In this document: in pieces, positions 1 through 9,414 of the stretch
How positions within the stretch are numbered: position 1 is the first letter of the stretch
Layout: every line of letters begins with the position of its first letter
Assembly (NCBI RefSeq): GCF_042648365.1
Contig: NZ_JBHRXI010000010.1
Coordinates: forward strand, 62,001-126,000
Direction of reading: 5' to 3'
Length of the DNA stretch: 64,000 nt
DNA from: Lutimaribacter_A marinistellae
GTDB lineage: Bacteria > Pseudomonadota > Alphaproteobacteria > Rhodobacterales > Rhodobacteraceae
The notes under the pieces: model-generated
The model's database searches: none
Told to the model about the DNA's origin: nothing
The model's input: only the letters and a program-made list of their open reading frames with translations
Translations under genes and position numbers: made by a program

Positions 1-1693
1 GCGGTTCGGCCAGGGCCGCGGCGGCGCTTCCCTCTTCGAGGTCGTAGGTGCCGAACCGGTTCACGAGATGCGGCAGTGCAAGCGCCTCTTGCACGTTCAT
101 GCCCCAATCGGCCCAGGCTATGATCGATTTGGCGACATAGCCGATGATCCGGCTGCCGCCAGGCGAGCCGATCACAAGCGCGGGCTTTCCATCCTGCATC
201 ACGATCGTGGGGCTCATCGACGAACGCGGACGCTTGCCGGGGGCGATGCGGTTGGCGATGGGCACGCCGTTCCGGTGGGTCCGGAAGGAGAAATCCGTCA
301 GCTCGTTGTTGAGCAGGAAGCCCGCCGCCATCAGGCGCGAGCCGAACCCGTTCTCGATCGTCGTCGTCATCGACAGCGCGTTGCCGTAGCTGTCCACGAT
401 GGAAATATGCGAGGTGGACGGCAGTTCGAGCGACTCGTCATCGGCCCAGAGCGTCGCATGATCCCAGGGCGGCTGGCCCGGTTCGACCATGTCGGTCGGC
501 AGCGCGTCCTCGCGGTCGAGCATCATGCCGCGCTCGTCGAGATAGGCAGGTTCCACCAGCCCGTCAGTGGGCATGGGAACGAAATCGCTATCGGCCATGT
601 ATCGGCCCCGGTCGGCGAAGGCAAGGCGTGAGGCGTCGCCGATCAGCCGCCATGCATCGGCGCTTTGCGGCCCCAGCGCGGCAAGGTCGTAGCCGTCGAG
701 CATCCCGAGGATCTGGCCAACCGTCAGCGCGCCCGAGGAGGGCGGACCCATGCCGCAGACCTCGTAGGCACGATATGCGGCACAGACGGGCGCGCGCTCT
801 ATCACCTGGTAGAGGGCCAGGTCGACGGCGGACAGCACACCGGGATTGCCCTCGGCCTCGCGCACGGTGCGCACGATCTCGGCCGCGATGGGTCCGGCAT
901 AGAAACCCGCCGCGCCCTCGGCCGCAAGCGTGCGGAGCGTTTCGGCATAAGCGGAGTTCCTGAGCGTCGCGCCTTCCTGCAGCGGCCGGCCGTCGGGCAG
1001 AAAATAGGCGGCAGTGGCGGGGAAGCGCGACAGGCGCTCGGCGTCGCGTTCCACGAGGGCCGCGAGGCGGGGCGAGACCGAAAAGCCGTTCTTGGCCAGA
1101 AAGATCGCGTCGGAGAAAAGCGATTGCCAATTCGCCTGCCCCCAGCGGCGGTGCGCCTCTTCCAGAAGGGCCGGTGTGCCGGGTGTCCCGACCGAAAGCC
1201 CGCCGACCACGGCGTCGAAGAATTTGAGCGGTTCGCCCGCCTCGTCCTGGAACAGCGTGGGCGTCGCCGCACGGGGCGCGGTTTCGCGGCCGTCGAGCGT
1301 GGTCAATTCGCCCGTCGTACCATCGTACCAGACGAGAAACGCACCGCCGCCGAGGCCCGAACTTTGTGGTTCGACCAGTCCCAGCACAAGTTGAACCGCG
1401 ACCATCGCATCGGCGGCGGTGCCGCCCTTGCGCAGGATGTTCGCACCGGCGGCCACGGCCAGCGGGTTCGCCGCGGCGACCATCCAGTCATCGGACATGA
1501 CCGGTTCGCCAGCGGCCTTTGCCTCTTGCGCGGCGGCGACCATCGCGTCGTAGGAGACAAGACCGACCGCCCCCTGCGTGGCGGCGGGTGTTTGCGTGGC
1601 GGGCTCGGGGGCGACCGTATCGGCGCTTTGCTGAGCCGCAAGCGGAGTGGCAAGGGCGGTGCAGAGCAGCGCGGCGAGCAGGGATCGAGTCAT
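1..1693 (-). CDS. ggt: Gamma-glutamyltransferase (3' part outside window)
   Basis: The enzyme hydrolyses or transfers the gamma-glutamyl group of glutathione and related compounds, normally in the periplasm. The visible 564 codons begin at ATG 1693 with a signal peptide ending near residue 20 (LAA-QQ). The large subunit follows, with the family pattern SSGLGGGAF near residues 111-119 and a GPPSSG stretch near 316-321. The small subunit begins at the autocatalytic nucleophile Thr427 in the sequence LPSTSHIS. The reading frame is still open at the window edge, so roughly the last few tens of residues are missing. It appears to be a stand-alone gene; the next gene leftwards in transcription is not visible. 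The family assignment is secure; the substrate is inferred from the family. Confidence 0.95.
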   Translation of the reverse strand, partial: MTRSLLAALLCTALATPLAAQQSADTVAPEPATQTPAATQGAVGLVSYDAMVAAAQEAKAAGEPVMSDDWMVAAANPLAVAAGANILRKGGTAADAMVAVQLVLGLVEPQSSGLGGGAFLVWYDGTTGELTTLDGRETAPRAATPTLFQDEAGEPLKFFDAVVGGLSVGTPGTPALLEEAHRRWGQANWQSLFSDAIFLAKNGFSVSPRLAALVERDAERLSRFPATAAYFLPDGRPLQEGATLRNSAYAETLRTLAAEGAAGFYAGPIAAEIVRTVREAEGNPGVLSAVDLALYQVIERAPVCAAYRAYEVCGMGPPSSGALTVGQILGMLDGYDLAALGPQSADAWRLIGDASRLAFADRGRYMADSDFVPMPTDGLVEPAYLDERGMMLDREDALPTDMVEPGQPPWDHATLWADDESLELPSTSHISIVDSYGNALSMTTTIENGFGSRLMAAGFLLNNELTDFSFRTHRNGVPIANRIAPGKRPRSSMSPTIVMQDGKPALVIGSPGGSRIIGYVAKSIIAWADWGMNVQEALALPHLVNRFGTYDLEEGSAAAALAEP

Positions 1694-1786
1694 TGGCGTC
1701 TCCTTGTGATACGCGAAGTATGACAAGCTTGCGCCCCGCGACAAAGCGGTTTCCTTGCCCGCACCATGAACGACCGGGACCGCCCG

Positions 1787-2353
1787 TCAGGGCGTATCGC
1801 CGTCCGCAGGCGAGATCAGCGGATAGCGCGCCAGTTCCTCGTGCAACGCGCCATCGGGCCGCAGCACCGATTGGTACAGGTGGAATTCGGTCACCGGAAA
1901 GGGCGGCCCTTCGAAGCCAAGGTGCGCGGCGAGGAAATGTTGCAGCGCGTCAAGACTGGCCCCACGCGCGCCGGTTCCGAAGCGCGCCAACGTAATATGC
2001 GGCACGTATCTTTCGCGACGCAGGTCGATGCCGGCCCGACGGATCGCGCCCTGGATGCGGGCGTGCAGATCTGCCAGCGGCGATGAGGGCAGGATCACGG
2101 CGTGGAGGCTGCGCGGGCGATTTCCGCCGAACACGCCGAGGCCGCGCGGGATCAGATCGAAGGAAGGAGCGGATAGGGCAGACAGTTCCTCGTCCAGCGC
2201 CGCCAAAGCCGGGTCGTCCCGTTCATCGAGGAAGGCAAGTGTCAGGTGCAGGTTCTCTTCGGGCACGAGCCGACCGACCGGCAGCTCGGCCTGAAGACGG
2301 GCCAGCGCGTCACGCAGCGGATCCGTGAGCGGGATCGCCAGGAAACAGCGCAT
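1787..2353 (-). CDS. thpR: RNA 2',3'-cyclic phosphodiesterase ThpR
   Basis: This 188-residue protein is a member of the 2H phosphoesterase superfamily. It carries the two defining HxTx motifs: His36-Leu-Thr38 (in LHLTLAF) and His119-Ile-Thr121 (in PHITLARF). The family opens 2',3'-cyclic phosphates on RNA ends and was first known as 2'-5' RNA ligase. Length is typical. The start at 2353 lies only three bases after the stop of the upstream 2-hydroxyacid dehydrogenase gene, so the two are probably co-transcribed. The physiological substrate in this organism is not shown by the sequence. Confidence 0.93.
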   Translation of the reverse strand: MRCFLAIPLTDPLRDALARLQAELPVGRLVPEENLHLTLAFLDERDDPALAALDEELSALSAPSFDLIPRGLGVFGGNRPRSLHAVILPSSPLADLHARIQGAIRRAGIDLRRERYVPHITLARFGTGARGASLDALQHFLAAHLGFEGPPFPVTEFHLYQSVLRPDGALHEELARYPLISPADGDTP

Positions 2354-2356
2354 GGA

Positions 2357-3343
2357 TCAGAGCATGGATGGCACCACCTGATCCGGCGGGCGGTGGCCAT
2401 CGGCGAAGGTCTTGATGTTCAGCAGCACCTTCTCTCCCATCTCGATCCGGCCTTCGAGCGTGGCCGAACCCATATGCGGCAAGAGCACCACATTGGGCAA
2501 TTCGCGCAGGCGCGGGTTCACGTCGGTGCCGTGTTCGTAGACGTCGAGCCCGGCCCCGGCGATGTCGCCGGCGCGGATCATCCGGGTCAGTGCGTTCTCG
2601 TCGATCACCTCGCCCCGCGACGTGTTCACGATCACCGCCGAAGGCTTCATCAGCTTGAGCCGGCGTGCGTTCATCAGGTGGAAGGTCGAAGGCGTCGAGG
2701 GGCAGTTGATCGACAGGATGTCCATCCGGGCGATCATCTGGTCGAGGCTTTCCCAGTAGGTCGCCTCGAACTGTTCCTCGGTCTCGGTCCGCAGGCGGCG
2801 GCGGTTGTGATAGTGAATCTGCATCCCGAAGGCGCGGGCGCGACGAGCAACCGCCTGCCCGATCCGGCCCATACCGAGGATACCCAGCCGGCGCCCGGCG
2901 ATGCGCCCGCCCAGAAGCGCCGTGGGCGCCCAGCCGGTCCACTCGCCCCGTTGCATCATGGCAAGGCCCTCGGGGATGCGGCGGGTGACGGCGAGGATCA
3001 GCGCCATGGTCATGTCGGCGGTGTCGTCGGTCAGCACGCCGGGCGTGTTCGACACGAGGATGCCGCGCTGCCGGGCGGTCGCGACATCGATGTGATCGAC
3101 CCCCGCCCCGTAATTCGCGATCAAGCGCAGCCGTTCGCCGGCCTGACCCAGTAGCCCTGCATCGATCTCGTCGGTGAGGGTCGGCACGAGGACGTCGGCC
3201 GATTTGACAGCCGCGATCAACTCGGACCGGGACATGGGCGTGTCATCGTCCCGAAGGGTCACGTCGAACAGTTCGCTCAACCGCGTTTCCACCGCTTCGG
3301 GCAACCGTCGCGTAACGACAACACTCAGACGATCTCGTGGCAC
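2357..3343 (-). CDS. D-isomer-specific 2-hydroxyacid dehydrogenase (glyoxylate/hydroxypyruvate reductase type)
   Basis: NAD(P)-dependent reduction of a 2-keto acid to a D-2-hydroxy acid. With the chosen GTG start the protein has 328 residues. The Rossmann motif GMGRIG is at 157-162, the catalytic Arg243 is in TSRGEVIDE, Glu270 is in VYEHG and His290 is in LLPHMGSAT. An in-frame ATG at 3457 would add 38 residues unlike the family. I chose GTG 3343 because it sits six bases after GGGAGAG and gives the normal N-terminus (PRDRLSVVVTRR). It is coupled to thpR downstream. Glyoxylate is the likely substrate by resemblance, not proven. Confidence 0.88.
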   Translation of the reverse strand: MPRDRLSVVVTRRLPEAVETRLSELFDVTLRDDDTPMSRSELIAAVKSADVLVPTLTDEIDAGLLGQAGERLRLIANYGAGVDHIDVATARQRGILVSNTPGVLTDDTADMTMALILAVTRRIPEGLAMMQRGEWTGWAPTALLGGRIAGRRLGILGMGRIGQAVARRARAFGMQIHYHNRRRLRTETEEQFEATYWESLDQMIARMDILSINCPSTPSTFHLMNARRLKLMKPSAVIVNTSRGEVIDENALTRMIRAGDIAGAGLDVYEHGTDVNPRLRELPNVVLLPHMGSATLEGRIEMGEKVLLNIKTFADGHRPPDQVVPSML

Positions 3344-3482
3344 TTCCACTCTCCCATCGCTTTGCAAGATCCACCGCGCCGTGGCATCGTGGCCCATGAA
3401 CAGGCGGGGCACAAGAACCCCATGCGCAAATGACGCAGCCTTTTCCAAAACGGGCATGGCGGACAGGTCAGGCAGGCAAGAC

Positions 3483-4004
3483 GTGAACAGTACTGGTAAA
3501 CATGCGCGCCGCGCACTGGCGACGATTCTCGTGTCGATTCTGGGTCTTGGCGGCGCCGCGGCGCAGGCCGAGGAAAAGCGCGGGCCGGTGACGAACCTGC
3601 CGCTGCCGCGTTACGTGTCGATGAAGGCATCCGAAGGCAACGTGCGGCGCGGTCCATCGCTGACCCATCGCATCGACTGGGTGTTCAAGCGCCGCGACAT
3701 GCCGCTGATGATCACCGCAGAGCATGGCCACTGGCGCAAGGTGCAGGATCGCGACGGCGCGGGCGGCTGGGTGCATTACGCGCTGCTGTCGGGCGTACGC
3801 ACCGTGCTGGTGGAAAAGGACATGACGCCCATCCATGTCCGGCCCGATCCCGGTTCGGTCGTGACCGCGCATTTCGAGACGGGGGTGGTCGCCCGGCTGG
3901 GCGACTGCCTGCCGGAATGGTGCCGGATCACCGCCGGCGGCTATCGCGGCTGGACCCGCAAGGAAGGGCTGTGGGGCGTCGGCGCGGACGAGCTGCGCGA
4001 CTGA
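3483..4004 (+). CDS. Secreted SH3-domain protein
   Basis: The start at GTG 3483 gives a clean signal peptide: basic HARR, a hydrophobic stretch ATILVSILGLGG, and a cleavage site after AQA near residue 29. The mature part (about 145 residues) reads as two bacterial SH3-like repeats (MKASEGNVRRGPSLT... and MTPIHVRPDPGS...), each followed by Trp-rich strands such as GGWVHYALL and RGWTRKEGLWG. Two cysteines (GDCLPEWC) may form a disulfide. Such proteins usually bind cell-wall or envelope components, but no function is shown here. An upstream ATG at 3456 in the same frame would lengthen the N-region by nine residues. It is divergent from the 2-hydroxyacid dehydrogenase gene. Confidence 0.8.
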   Translation: MNSTGKHARRALATILVSILGLGGAAAQAEEKRGPVTNLPLPRYVSMKASEGNVRRGPSLTHRIDWVFKRRDMPLMITAEHGHWRKVQDRDGAGGWVHYALLSGVRTVLVEKDMTPIHVRPDPGSVVTAHFETGVVARLGDCLPEWCRITAGGYRGWTRKEGLWGVGADELRD

Positions 4005-4010
4005 CCCGCC

Positions 4011-4919
<909 letters not shown>

Positions 4920-5010
4920 GGTCTTTCCTCCGTGTCGTTGTAACGACCCTAGCATTCCCGGGCATCCCCGCTAGGGTTACGCCGCGACGGATCTGGAAGG
5001 AAAGACACCC

Positions 5011-6003
5011 ATGCATGCCATCACCTATCGCCGCTTCGGCCCTGCGCGCGAGGTTCTGACGCTCGAAGAATTGGAGACGCCGGCGCCCGGACCGGGCGAG
5101 GTTCTGGTCGAACTGGCCTTTTCCGGCGTCAACCCGTCCGACGTGAAGGCCCGCGCGGGGTCGCGCCCGGGCGTGACCGAGCCGCCCTACCCCGTCATCA
5201 TCCCGCACAGCGACGGCGCGGGCGAGATCGTCGCGGTCGGCGACGGGGTCGACCGGTCGCGTGTGGGCCAGCGTGTCTGGGTCTGGAACGGCCAGTGGCG
5301 GCGCGCCTTCGGCACCGCTGCGAGCCATATCGCCCTGCCCGCCGCGCAGGCCGTGCCGCTGCCCGGCACAACTTCGTTCGAGACAGGCGCAACACTTGGC
5401 ATCCCCGGCCAGACCGCGACGCATACCGTTTTCCACGGCGGCCCGGTGGAGGGGCGGTCGGTTCTGATACATGGCGGCGGCGGCACGGTGGGATTTCTCG
5501 CGGTGCAGCTTGCCCGTTGGGGTGGCGCACGGGTCATCGCAACGTCCAGCCCACGCGATTTCGACCGGTTGCGCGACGCAGGCGCGGACAGCGTTCTGGA
5601 CTATTCGGACCCGGAGCTTGCGCAGGCGATTCTCGCCGCCAATGACGGCCAGCCGGTCGAGCGCATCGTCGAGGTCGAGTTCGGGGTGAACGCCGCGACG
5701 GATGCCGAGGTCATCGCCGAGGCGGGCCAGATCAACGCCTATGGTTCGGCAAAGTCGATGAATCCGGTCGTTCCGTTCTACGCGCTGATGTTCAAGGCGG
5801 TCACGCTTCACATGGCGCTGATCTACCTTCTGACCGACGCGCAGCGGGCCGAGACGGCGCGCCTGCTGACCCGCGCGCTGGAGGCGGACGCGCTCTTCTG
5901 CCCGGTCGATCAGGTCTATCCGATGTCCGATTGCGCCGCCGCCCACGAGGCCGTCGAGGCGGGTGGGCGGAGCGGTTCTGTCCTTGTCGAAACACGTGCC
6001 TGA
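5011..6003 (+). CDS. NADPH:quinone oxidoreductase-like MDR family protein
   Basis: This zinc-independent medium-chain dehydrogenase/reductase has 330 residues. The GroES-like N-terminal domain contains the family pattern SGVNPSDVKARAG (38-50). The nucleotide-binding fold has GGGGTVG at 155-161 followed by the usual QLARW helix. There is no zinc-ligand cysteine pattern, which fits quinone reductase/zeta-crystallin-type enzymes. It is transcribed away from the dehalogenase gene across a 91-base gap. It might reduce quinones or alpha,beta-unsaturated carbonyls; the exact substrate cannot be read from the sequence. ATG 5011 has AAGGAAAG upstream. Confidence 0.85.
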   Translation: MHAITYRRFGPAREVLTLEELETPAPGPGEVLVELAFSGVNPSDVKARAGSRPGVTEPPYPVIIPHSDGAGEIVAVGDGVDRSRVGQRVWVWNGQWRRAFGTAASHIALPAAQAVPLPGTTSFETGATLGIPGQTATHTVFHGGPVEGRSVLIHGGGGTVGFLAVQLARWGGARVIATSSPRDFDRLRDAGADSVLDYSDPELAQAILAANDGQPVERIVEVEFGVNAATDAEVIAEAGQINAYGSAKSMNPVVPFYALMFKAVTLHMALIYLLTDAQRAETARLLTRALEADALFCPVDQVYPMSDCAAAHEAVEAGGRSGSVLVETRA

Positions 6004-6084
6004 AATCTGCCCGGGGTCAGGTGATTTTTTTGTGGAAGAGGTCTTGCGCCTCTTTCGCCGACCGTCTAGATAGCCGCTCACCGT

Positions 6085-6159
6085 TGGGGTGTAGCCAAGT
6101 GGTAAGGCAACGGTTTTTGGTACCGCGTACCGCAGGTTCGAATCCTGCCACCCCAGCCA
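6085..6159 (+). tRNA. tRNA-Gln (anticodon TTG)
   Basis: A full cloverleaf can be drawn. The acceptor stem TGGGGTG pairs with CACCCCA, the D stem is GCC/GGC, the anticodon loop is TTTTGGT with TTG at positions 34-36, the T arm contains GGTTCGAATCC, and the discriminator G is followed by an encoded CCA. The outermost anticodon-stem pair is A·C instead of the G·C I would expect in a canonical tRNA-Gln, a small weakness. The integrase remnant directly downstream suggests that the 3' end served as an attachment site. Confidence 0.95.
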
Positions 6160-6215
6160 CAAATCATAAAAAATCCAATGAAAACAACGATGGCGGACCG
6201 CATAGGCCTCCTGTT

Positions 6216-6875
6216 GTGTCACAGTCACGCGAGGCTGTAACACAGGCTATAACACATGGTCTGGCGCGCTATGCCCGCCGGCGCCGTGCGCGCCGACGTC
6301 CCCATCACGCCGGTCCGTACCTGCTGCGACGCGGTCGGATCTACTATTTCCGCAAGCGTCTGGCCCGCTTCGGATCAAACCCCGTCTTAAATCAATTTCT
6401 CTGTCTGTCCCTGCGAACCGACCTCCCGCTCGAGGCCGTGAAACGCGCCGCAAGGCTGATCACGGTCTACGAGCAGAAGGAACAGGACATCGTGGACGCA
6501 CTCAAAGACGGACTTATGAAGCCGGAGACGGCGAAGGCCATCCTCACGGAACTGTTGCGCGCCGAACTGGCGCGGATCCTCTCGGAACAGGACGAGATGG
6601 CAGGCAAGACCGACGCGGATCTCGACGCCCGCATCGCACGGCTCGAAGAAGAAAACCGCGGATTGCGGCGCGCCGCGCGACGCCAGGACTGGCAAGACGT
6701 CCAGAAACTTCTGAACAAAGCGAGCGAGGTGATCGGTTTGCACATGCCCGATGCTGTTCCGTCGAACCTCGGGCGCCAGGCTGCATCGATGAAGCGGCGG
6801 ATCAACGACGTGGAGATCGAAGTGACCGAAGGCGAATGCAAGCACGCCTGGCCCGGTTTCACGCCAATACGCTGA
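6216..6875 (+). pseudogene. Truncated tyrosine-integrase remnant (N-terminal part only)
   Basis: The open frame after tRNA-Gln contains a stretch typical of the N-terminal domain of phage-type integrases: YLLRRGRIYYFRKRL followed by LSLRTDLPLEAVKRAARLI. A glutamate/arginine-rich coiled segment (ARIARLEEENRGLRRAAR) comes next. The frame ends at 6875, and nothing resembling the catalytic core (the Arg, His-x-x-Arg and Tyr of tyrosine recombinases) is visible before or after it. The protein is therefore about half the usual length and should not recombine DNA. No good ATG start with a ribosome site exists; GTG 6216 is a placeholder. The position against the tRNA supports a former integration event. 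Confidence 0.6.
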
Positions 6876-7183
6876 AGGCTCTTGCAGAGATCGTCGGAGC
6901 CGCCCCATGCGGCTACGTGTCTCATCAGCGACCGGCGAAGATCGAGAGTTTCCCATAGCAGTCTGAATTCCGTGCGGTCGCGACACTCGGGAACGCTGCG
7001 AGCGAAATAATAAGGGAAGAGAGGATAGTGGCCGATTTGATCAATCTGGCCACCATACAAGTTCACCGCGTGAGATGTTTGGTTCTTGCCAGCCTACACG
7101 CGTCACAACGAACGCAGGCATGAACTTCGTGAACGAGCGGTCGTCGCAGAATGCAGGAGTTCCACGTCTGGGTCTGACGCGAG
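6876..7183. other. Non-coding gap in the decayed island
   Basis: No convincing gene is visible in these 308 bases between the integrase remnant and the 402-residue gene. A long minus-strand open frame crosses here but runs antisense through the integrase remnant and resembles nothing. No integrase catalytic motif and no obvious second copy of the tRNA 3' end were seen by eye. The base composition is less GC-rich than the flanking core genes. Confidence 0.4.
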
Positions 7184-8392
7184 CTATTCCCTGAATAGCT
7201 CCCACAATGCCCGCTTTAGCGGCGTGCTACCGATCTCGACAGGTGTGCCGTACTTCTTCGCCAAAAAGGGTGCGAGAACGCAATATTGCGCCTCGCTCTC
7301 ACTGATGAATGAAGTGTCCGCCACCGTCCAGTAGAGCGTCTGTTCTGTGTCCGTTCGCAGGACATGCATGTTGCAGCCATTCGGATCCAGCTCTTTTTCC
7401 TGCATCGTCTTCAGCAAGCCCGGGGTCACGCCCCGGATCGTTGCAGGGTTGATCCTGCCGTCGATGATTGCGTTGTCGCCGATGGCATACAGGACAGAGT
7501 CGTTCACACTCGAGTAGTCCTTGGTGAACGAGGGATCGGCAAACTCGAGAAGGGTCGTCAGCGCAAAATGGAAAACAAACGCTGCCTCGTCCATAAGTTC
7601 GCCGCCCGTTGAAAACGGAGCGTCGTTAGGGAAGTCGGTTCGATAGACACCAACGTCTTGAGGCGCATCATAGCCAGGTTCAAAAAAGAGCCCCGCGACC
7701 ATTTCTCTAAGACTTAGGTCTGCCAGATTGGCCTCATCCACCCCCCGGCGCAACATGAAGGGGAAGGTCATGCATTTTGTGATCAGTTCGTTGGTTGCAT
7801 GCTGTGTGTCCAGAACCGTTATGACATATGGCTTTACGGGCCCTTCGCGAGTCGAGCGCAGGTTGCAGCGATCACGAAGAAGGGGCGTCATCTCGACCCT
7901 TTGACGAGTTGCCGTGCCGATGCGCGCCTCTGGAAGCGCCGCGATCCGGCTACCATCGATAACCTCGTCTCCGACCACGAAGTTCATGATTGTATCTGCT
8001 TCGAGACTGTTGTGCTTGTAGTTTGGATCGACTGAATACAGCAGCTCCAGGAGAGATCCGAGAAAGCCTGACGCAGGTTGAGATGCGACGTAGCCGATCG
8101 CCGAATAGGTTGTTCTCGGGTCTTCTCCCGTTGCTGGTGGACCCGAACCGGCTTCGCCTGACAATTCAGCCAGAGGGACAGCCCCCCGCTCCTTCGCAAG
8201 CACAAAGTCTCTGGATTGGTCTTCTCTCGTTTCAGACCACGATCCGTGACCAGCTATGTCTTTTGCGCCCCCATGGGAGCCGACCGCGGCGAGCGAGTGA
8301 CCACACAGGACAAGTAGGCAGACCGTGAAAGAAAGACGTTTCAGCACTTTTTCACCTATGACTCGAAAAGGTCTGACGGTGTTCTGCGACAA
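7184..8392 (-). CDS. Secreted protein of unknown function (402 residues)
   Basis: I do not recognise this protein. A signal peptide is clear (KRLSFTVCLLVLCGHSLAA, residues about 18-36), so it is probably exported. The mature part is acidic and globular. It has two internally similar pieces: one near residues 110-180 (LLELLYSVDPNYKHNSLEADTI... then VVGDEVIDGSRIAALP) and one near 290-340 (LLEFADPSFTKDYSSVNDSVL... then AIGDNAIIDGRINPATI). Each ends with a few scattered cysteines and the strand-rich tail VLDTQHATNE / VLRTDTEQTLYW. This suggests an internal duplication of a domain of about 170 residues. The gene sits in the decayed island next to tRNA-Gln and is less GC-rich than the core. Start ATG 8392 is uncertain; the signal peptide would also fit a start a few codons later. 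Confidence 0.6.
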   Translation of the reverse strand: MSQNTVRPFRVIGEKVLKRLSFTVCLLVLCGHSLAAVGSHGGAKDIAGHGSWSETREDQSRDFVLAKERGAVPLAELSGEAGSGPPATGEDPRTTYSAIGYVASQPASGFLGSLLELLYSVDPNYKHNSLEADTIMNFVVGDEVIDGSRIAALPEARIGTATRQRVEMTPLLRDRCNLRSTREGPVKPYVITVLDTQHATNELITKCMTFPFMLRRGVDEANLADLSLREMVAGLFFEPGYDAPQDVGVYRTDFPNDAPFSTGGELMDEAAFVFHFALTTLLEFADPSFTKDYSSVNDSVLYAIGDNAIIDGRINPATIRGVTPGLLKTMQEKELDPNGCNMHVLRTDTEQTLYWTVADTSFISESEAQYCVLAPFLAKKYGTPVEIGSTPLKRALWELFRE

Positions 8393-8705
8393 GCGTCACT
8401 GCAAATTCAAAGACCGCCATTTCCCGAACTCCCAGCCTCAAGATCACCAACCGACACTCCCAAGCAAGGGAAAACAACTTTGCCGTTAATACAATAGCTT
8501 ATCACTATCACACCCGAGTATATTTCACGACCGAGGCTGCCGAAAACCACGTCTGCGGCCGCTCTCCCTCGTCCCGGGATGGGGGGCCTTTACCGGTTCT
8601 TCGAGCAAGGGACATTTCTGCTGGGAGGCCTGCGAGGACCCGCGCGCGTTGCCCCGCCGAGTGAGCCGTTGCGCGCGACCGCGGCGTACCGTCCGGCAGG
8701 AAAGA

Positions 8706-8724
8706 ATTGACCGTTTTGTACAAG
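8706..8724 (+). repeat. 19-bp direct repeat, copy 1
   Basis: The sequence ATTGACCGTTTTGTACAAG occurs here and again, exactly, 32 bases downstream. It contains the perfect 8-base palindrome TTGTACAA. Its place just before a Phd-type antitoxin start makes it a candidate operator bound by that antitoxin; binding is inference. Confidence 0.7.
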
Positions 8725-8737
8725 CTTTGAGCGGCTC

Positions 8738-8756
8738 ATTGACCGTTTTGTACAAG
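8738..8756 (+). repeat. 19-bp direct repeat, copy 2 (candidate operator next to the RBS)
   Basis: Exact second copy of the 19-base repeat, with its centre 32 bases (three helical turns) from the first. It runs into the ribosome-binding site AAGGGGG and ends 12 bases before the antitoxin ATG at 8769. A bound repressor here would cover transcription start and translation initiation signals. Confidence 0.7.
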
Positions 8757-8768
8757 GGGGTACCACCC

Positions 8769-9170
8769 ATGCGGCTTTCCGTTTCGCAGGCCCGCCAGAT
8801 GCTGGGCCAACTCGTCACCCGCGCCCAGGACCCGCGCGAGGTGATCCTGCTCACCCGCCACGGCGCGCCCGTCGCCGCCCTCGTCTCGATGGCCGAGGCG
8901 CGGCGGATCTGGGACCTGTCGGACGATGGCGCGGTCGGGTGGAAACACCCCCTGAGCGGGCTGCGCGGATGGTGGCGCAAGCGCGCGCCGATACCGGGGA
9001 TGGAGCCGGGGCCGGACGGGACATACGTGACCGCGCGCGAGGCGGCGATCCAGGTCCGCAAGATCCAGATGACCCGCGCCGAGGAACGCCGGATCCTGCA
9101 GGCGGGCGGGCAGGAGCCGGTCGAAGGCGGAGAGCCTGCGGCGGAGCGGCGGCGGTGGTGGCCGTGGTGA
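8769..9170 (+). CDS. Phd/YefM-type antitoxin-like protein, no toxin partner
   Basis: The first 50 residues match the Phd/YefM DNA-binding antitoxin fold: MRLSVSQARQMLGQLVTRAQ, then VILLTRHGAPVAALVSMAEAR. The remaining 80 residues are unusual: WRKRAPIPGMEPGPDGTYVTAREAA and a tail rich in Glu/Arg ending WWPW. In the family the C-terminal part folds on the toxin. No toxin gene follows: the next 240 bases hold no convincing frame. It is therefore an orphan, or the toxin has been lost. ATG 8769 has AAGGGGG six to twelve bases upstream. The 19-base repeats ahead suggest autoregulation, as in known Phd systems. Confidence 0.72.
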   Translation: MRLSVSQARQMLGQLVTRAQDPREVILLTRHGAPVAALVSMAEARRIWDLSDDGAVGWKHPLSGLRGWWRKRAPIPGMEPGPDGTYVTAREAAIQVRKIQMTRAEERRILQAGGQEPVEGGEPAAERRRWWPW

Positions 9171-9200
9171 GGGGCGGGTTAAAAGCCCACCCTACGGTTT
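9171..9200 (+). repeat. Imperfect palindrome of the GGGCGGGTTAAAAGCCCACCC type
   Basis: Directly after the antitoxin stop, GGGCGGG is followed by a short TTAAAAG loop and CCCACCC, forming a seven-pair stem with one mismatch and then TACGG. It could act as a weak terminator, but there is no T-tract. Similar GTAGGGTGGGC-type sequences are dispersed in many proteobacteria (general recollection). Confidence 0.4.
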
Positions 9201-9414
9201 GGGCGCGGAAATGACGGTGCGGATGGGGATGGCGCGGATTTCGGGCGCGGGGCCGCTGATTTGTACGCGCTCATCGTCGCCGAAATGCTCACTTTCGCTG
9301 ATACCGAGTATCGGATCGCCCCGCGCTGTCCTTTTGTGTTTTCGTTGAGTGCAGCGAACAGGCGGGTCCAGTTCCATCCTTGCAAGCAGGGGGTGAAAAA
9401 TCTACCCGCTTTGC

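Larger units (their letters stand above)
8393..8768. other. Intergenic region ahead of the antitoxin gene
   Basis: No gene is supported here. The left part (about 8400-8530) is AT-richer and could hold the promoter of the leftward 402-residue gene. The right part holds two identical 19-base direct repeats (see separate entries) just before the antitoxin start. An open frame can be read through in the antitoxin frame from 8649, but its residues are Arg/Pro-rich and do not look like protein. Confidence 0.4.

Noticed and set aside
6467..7066. Minus-strand open frame of 199 codons in the island
   Set aside because: Most of it is antisense to the integrase remnant; only the first 60 codons are outside, and they match nothing I know.
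8649..8768. N-terminal extension of the antitoxin gene
   Set aside because: It would translate the direct repeats and an Arg/Pro-rich stretch; the true start at 8769 has an RBS and the family N-terminus.
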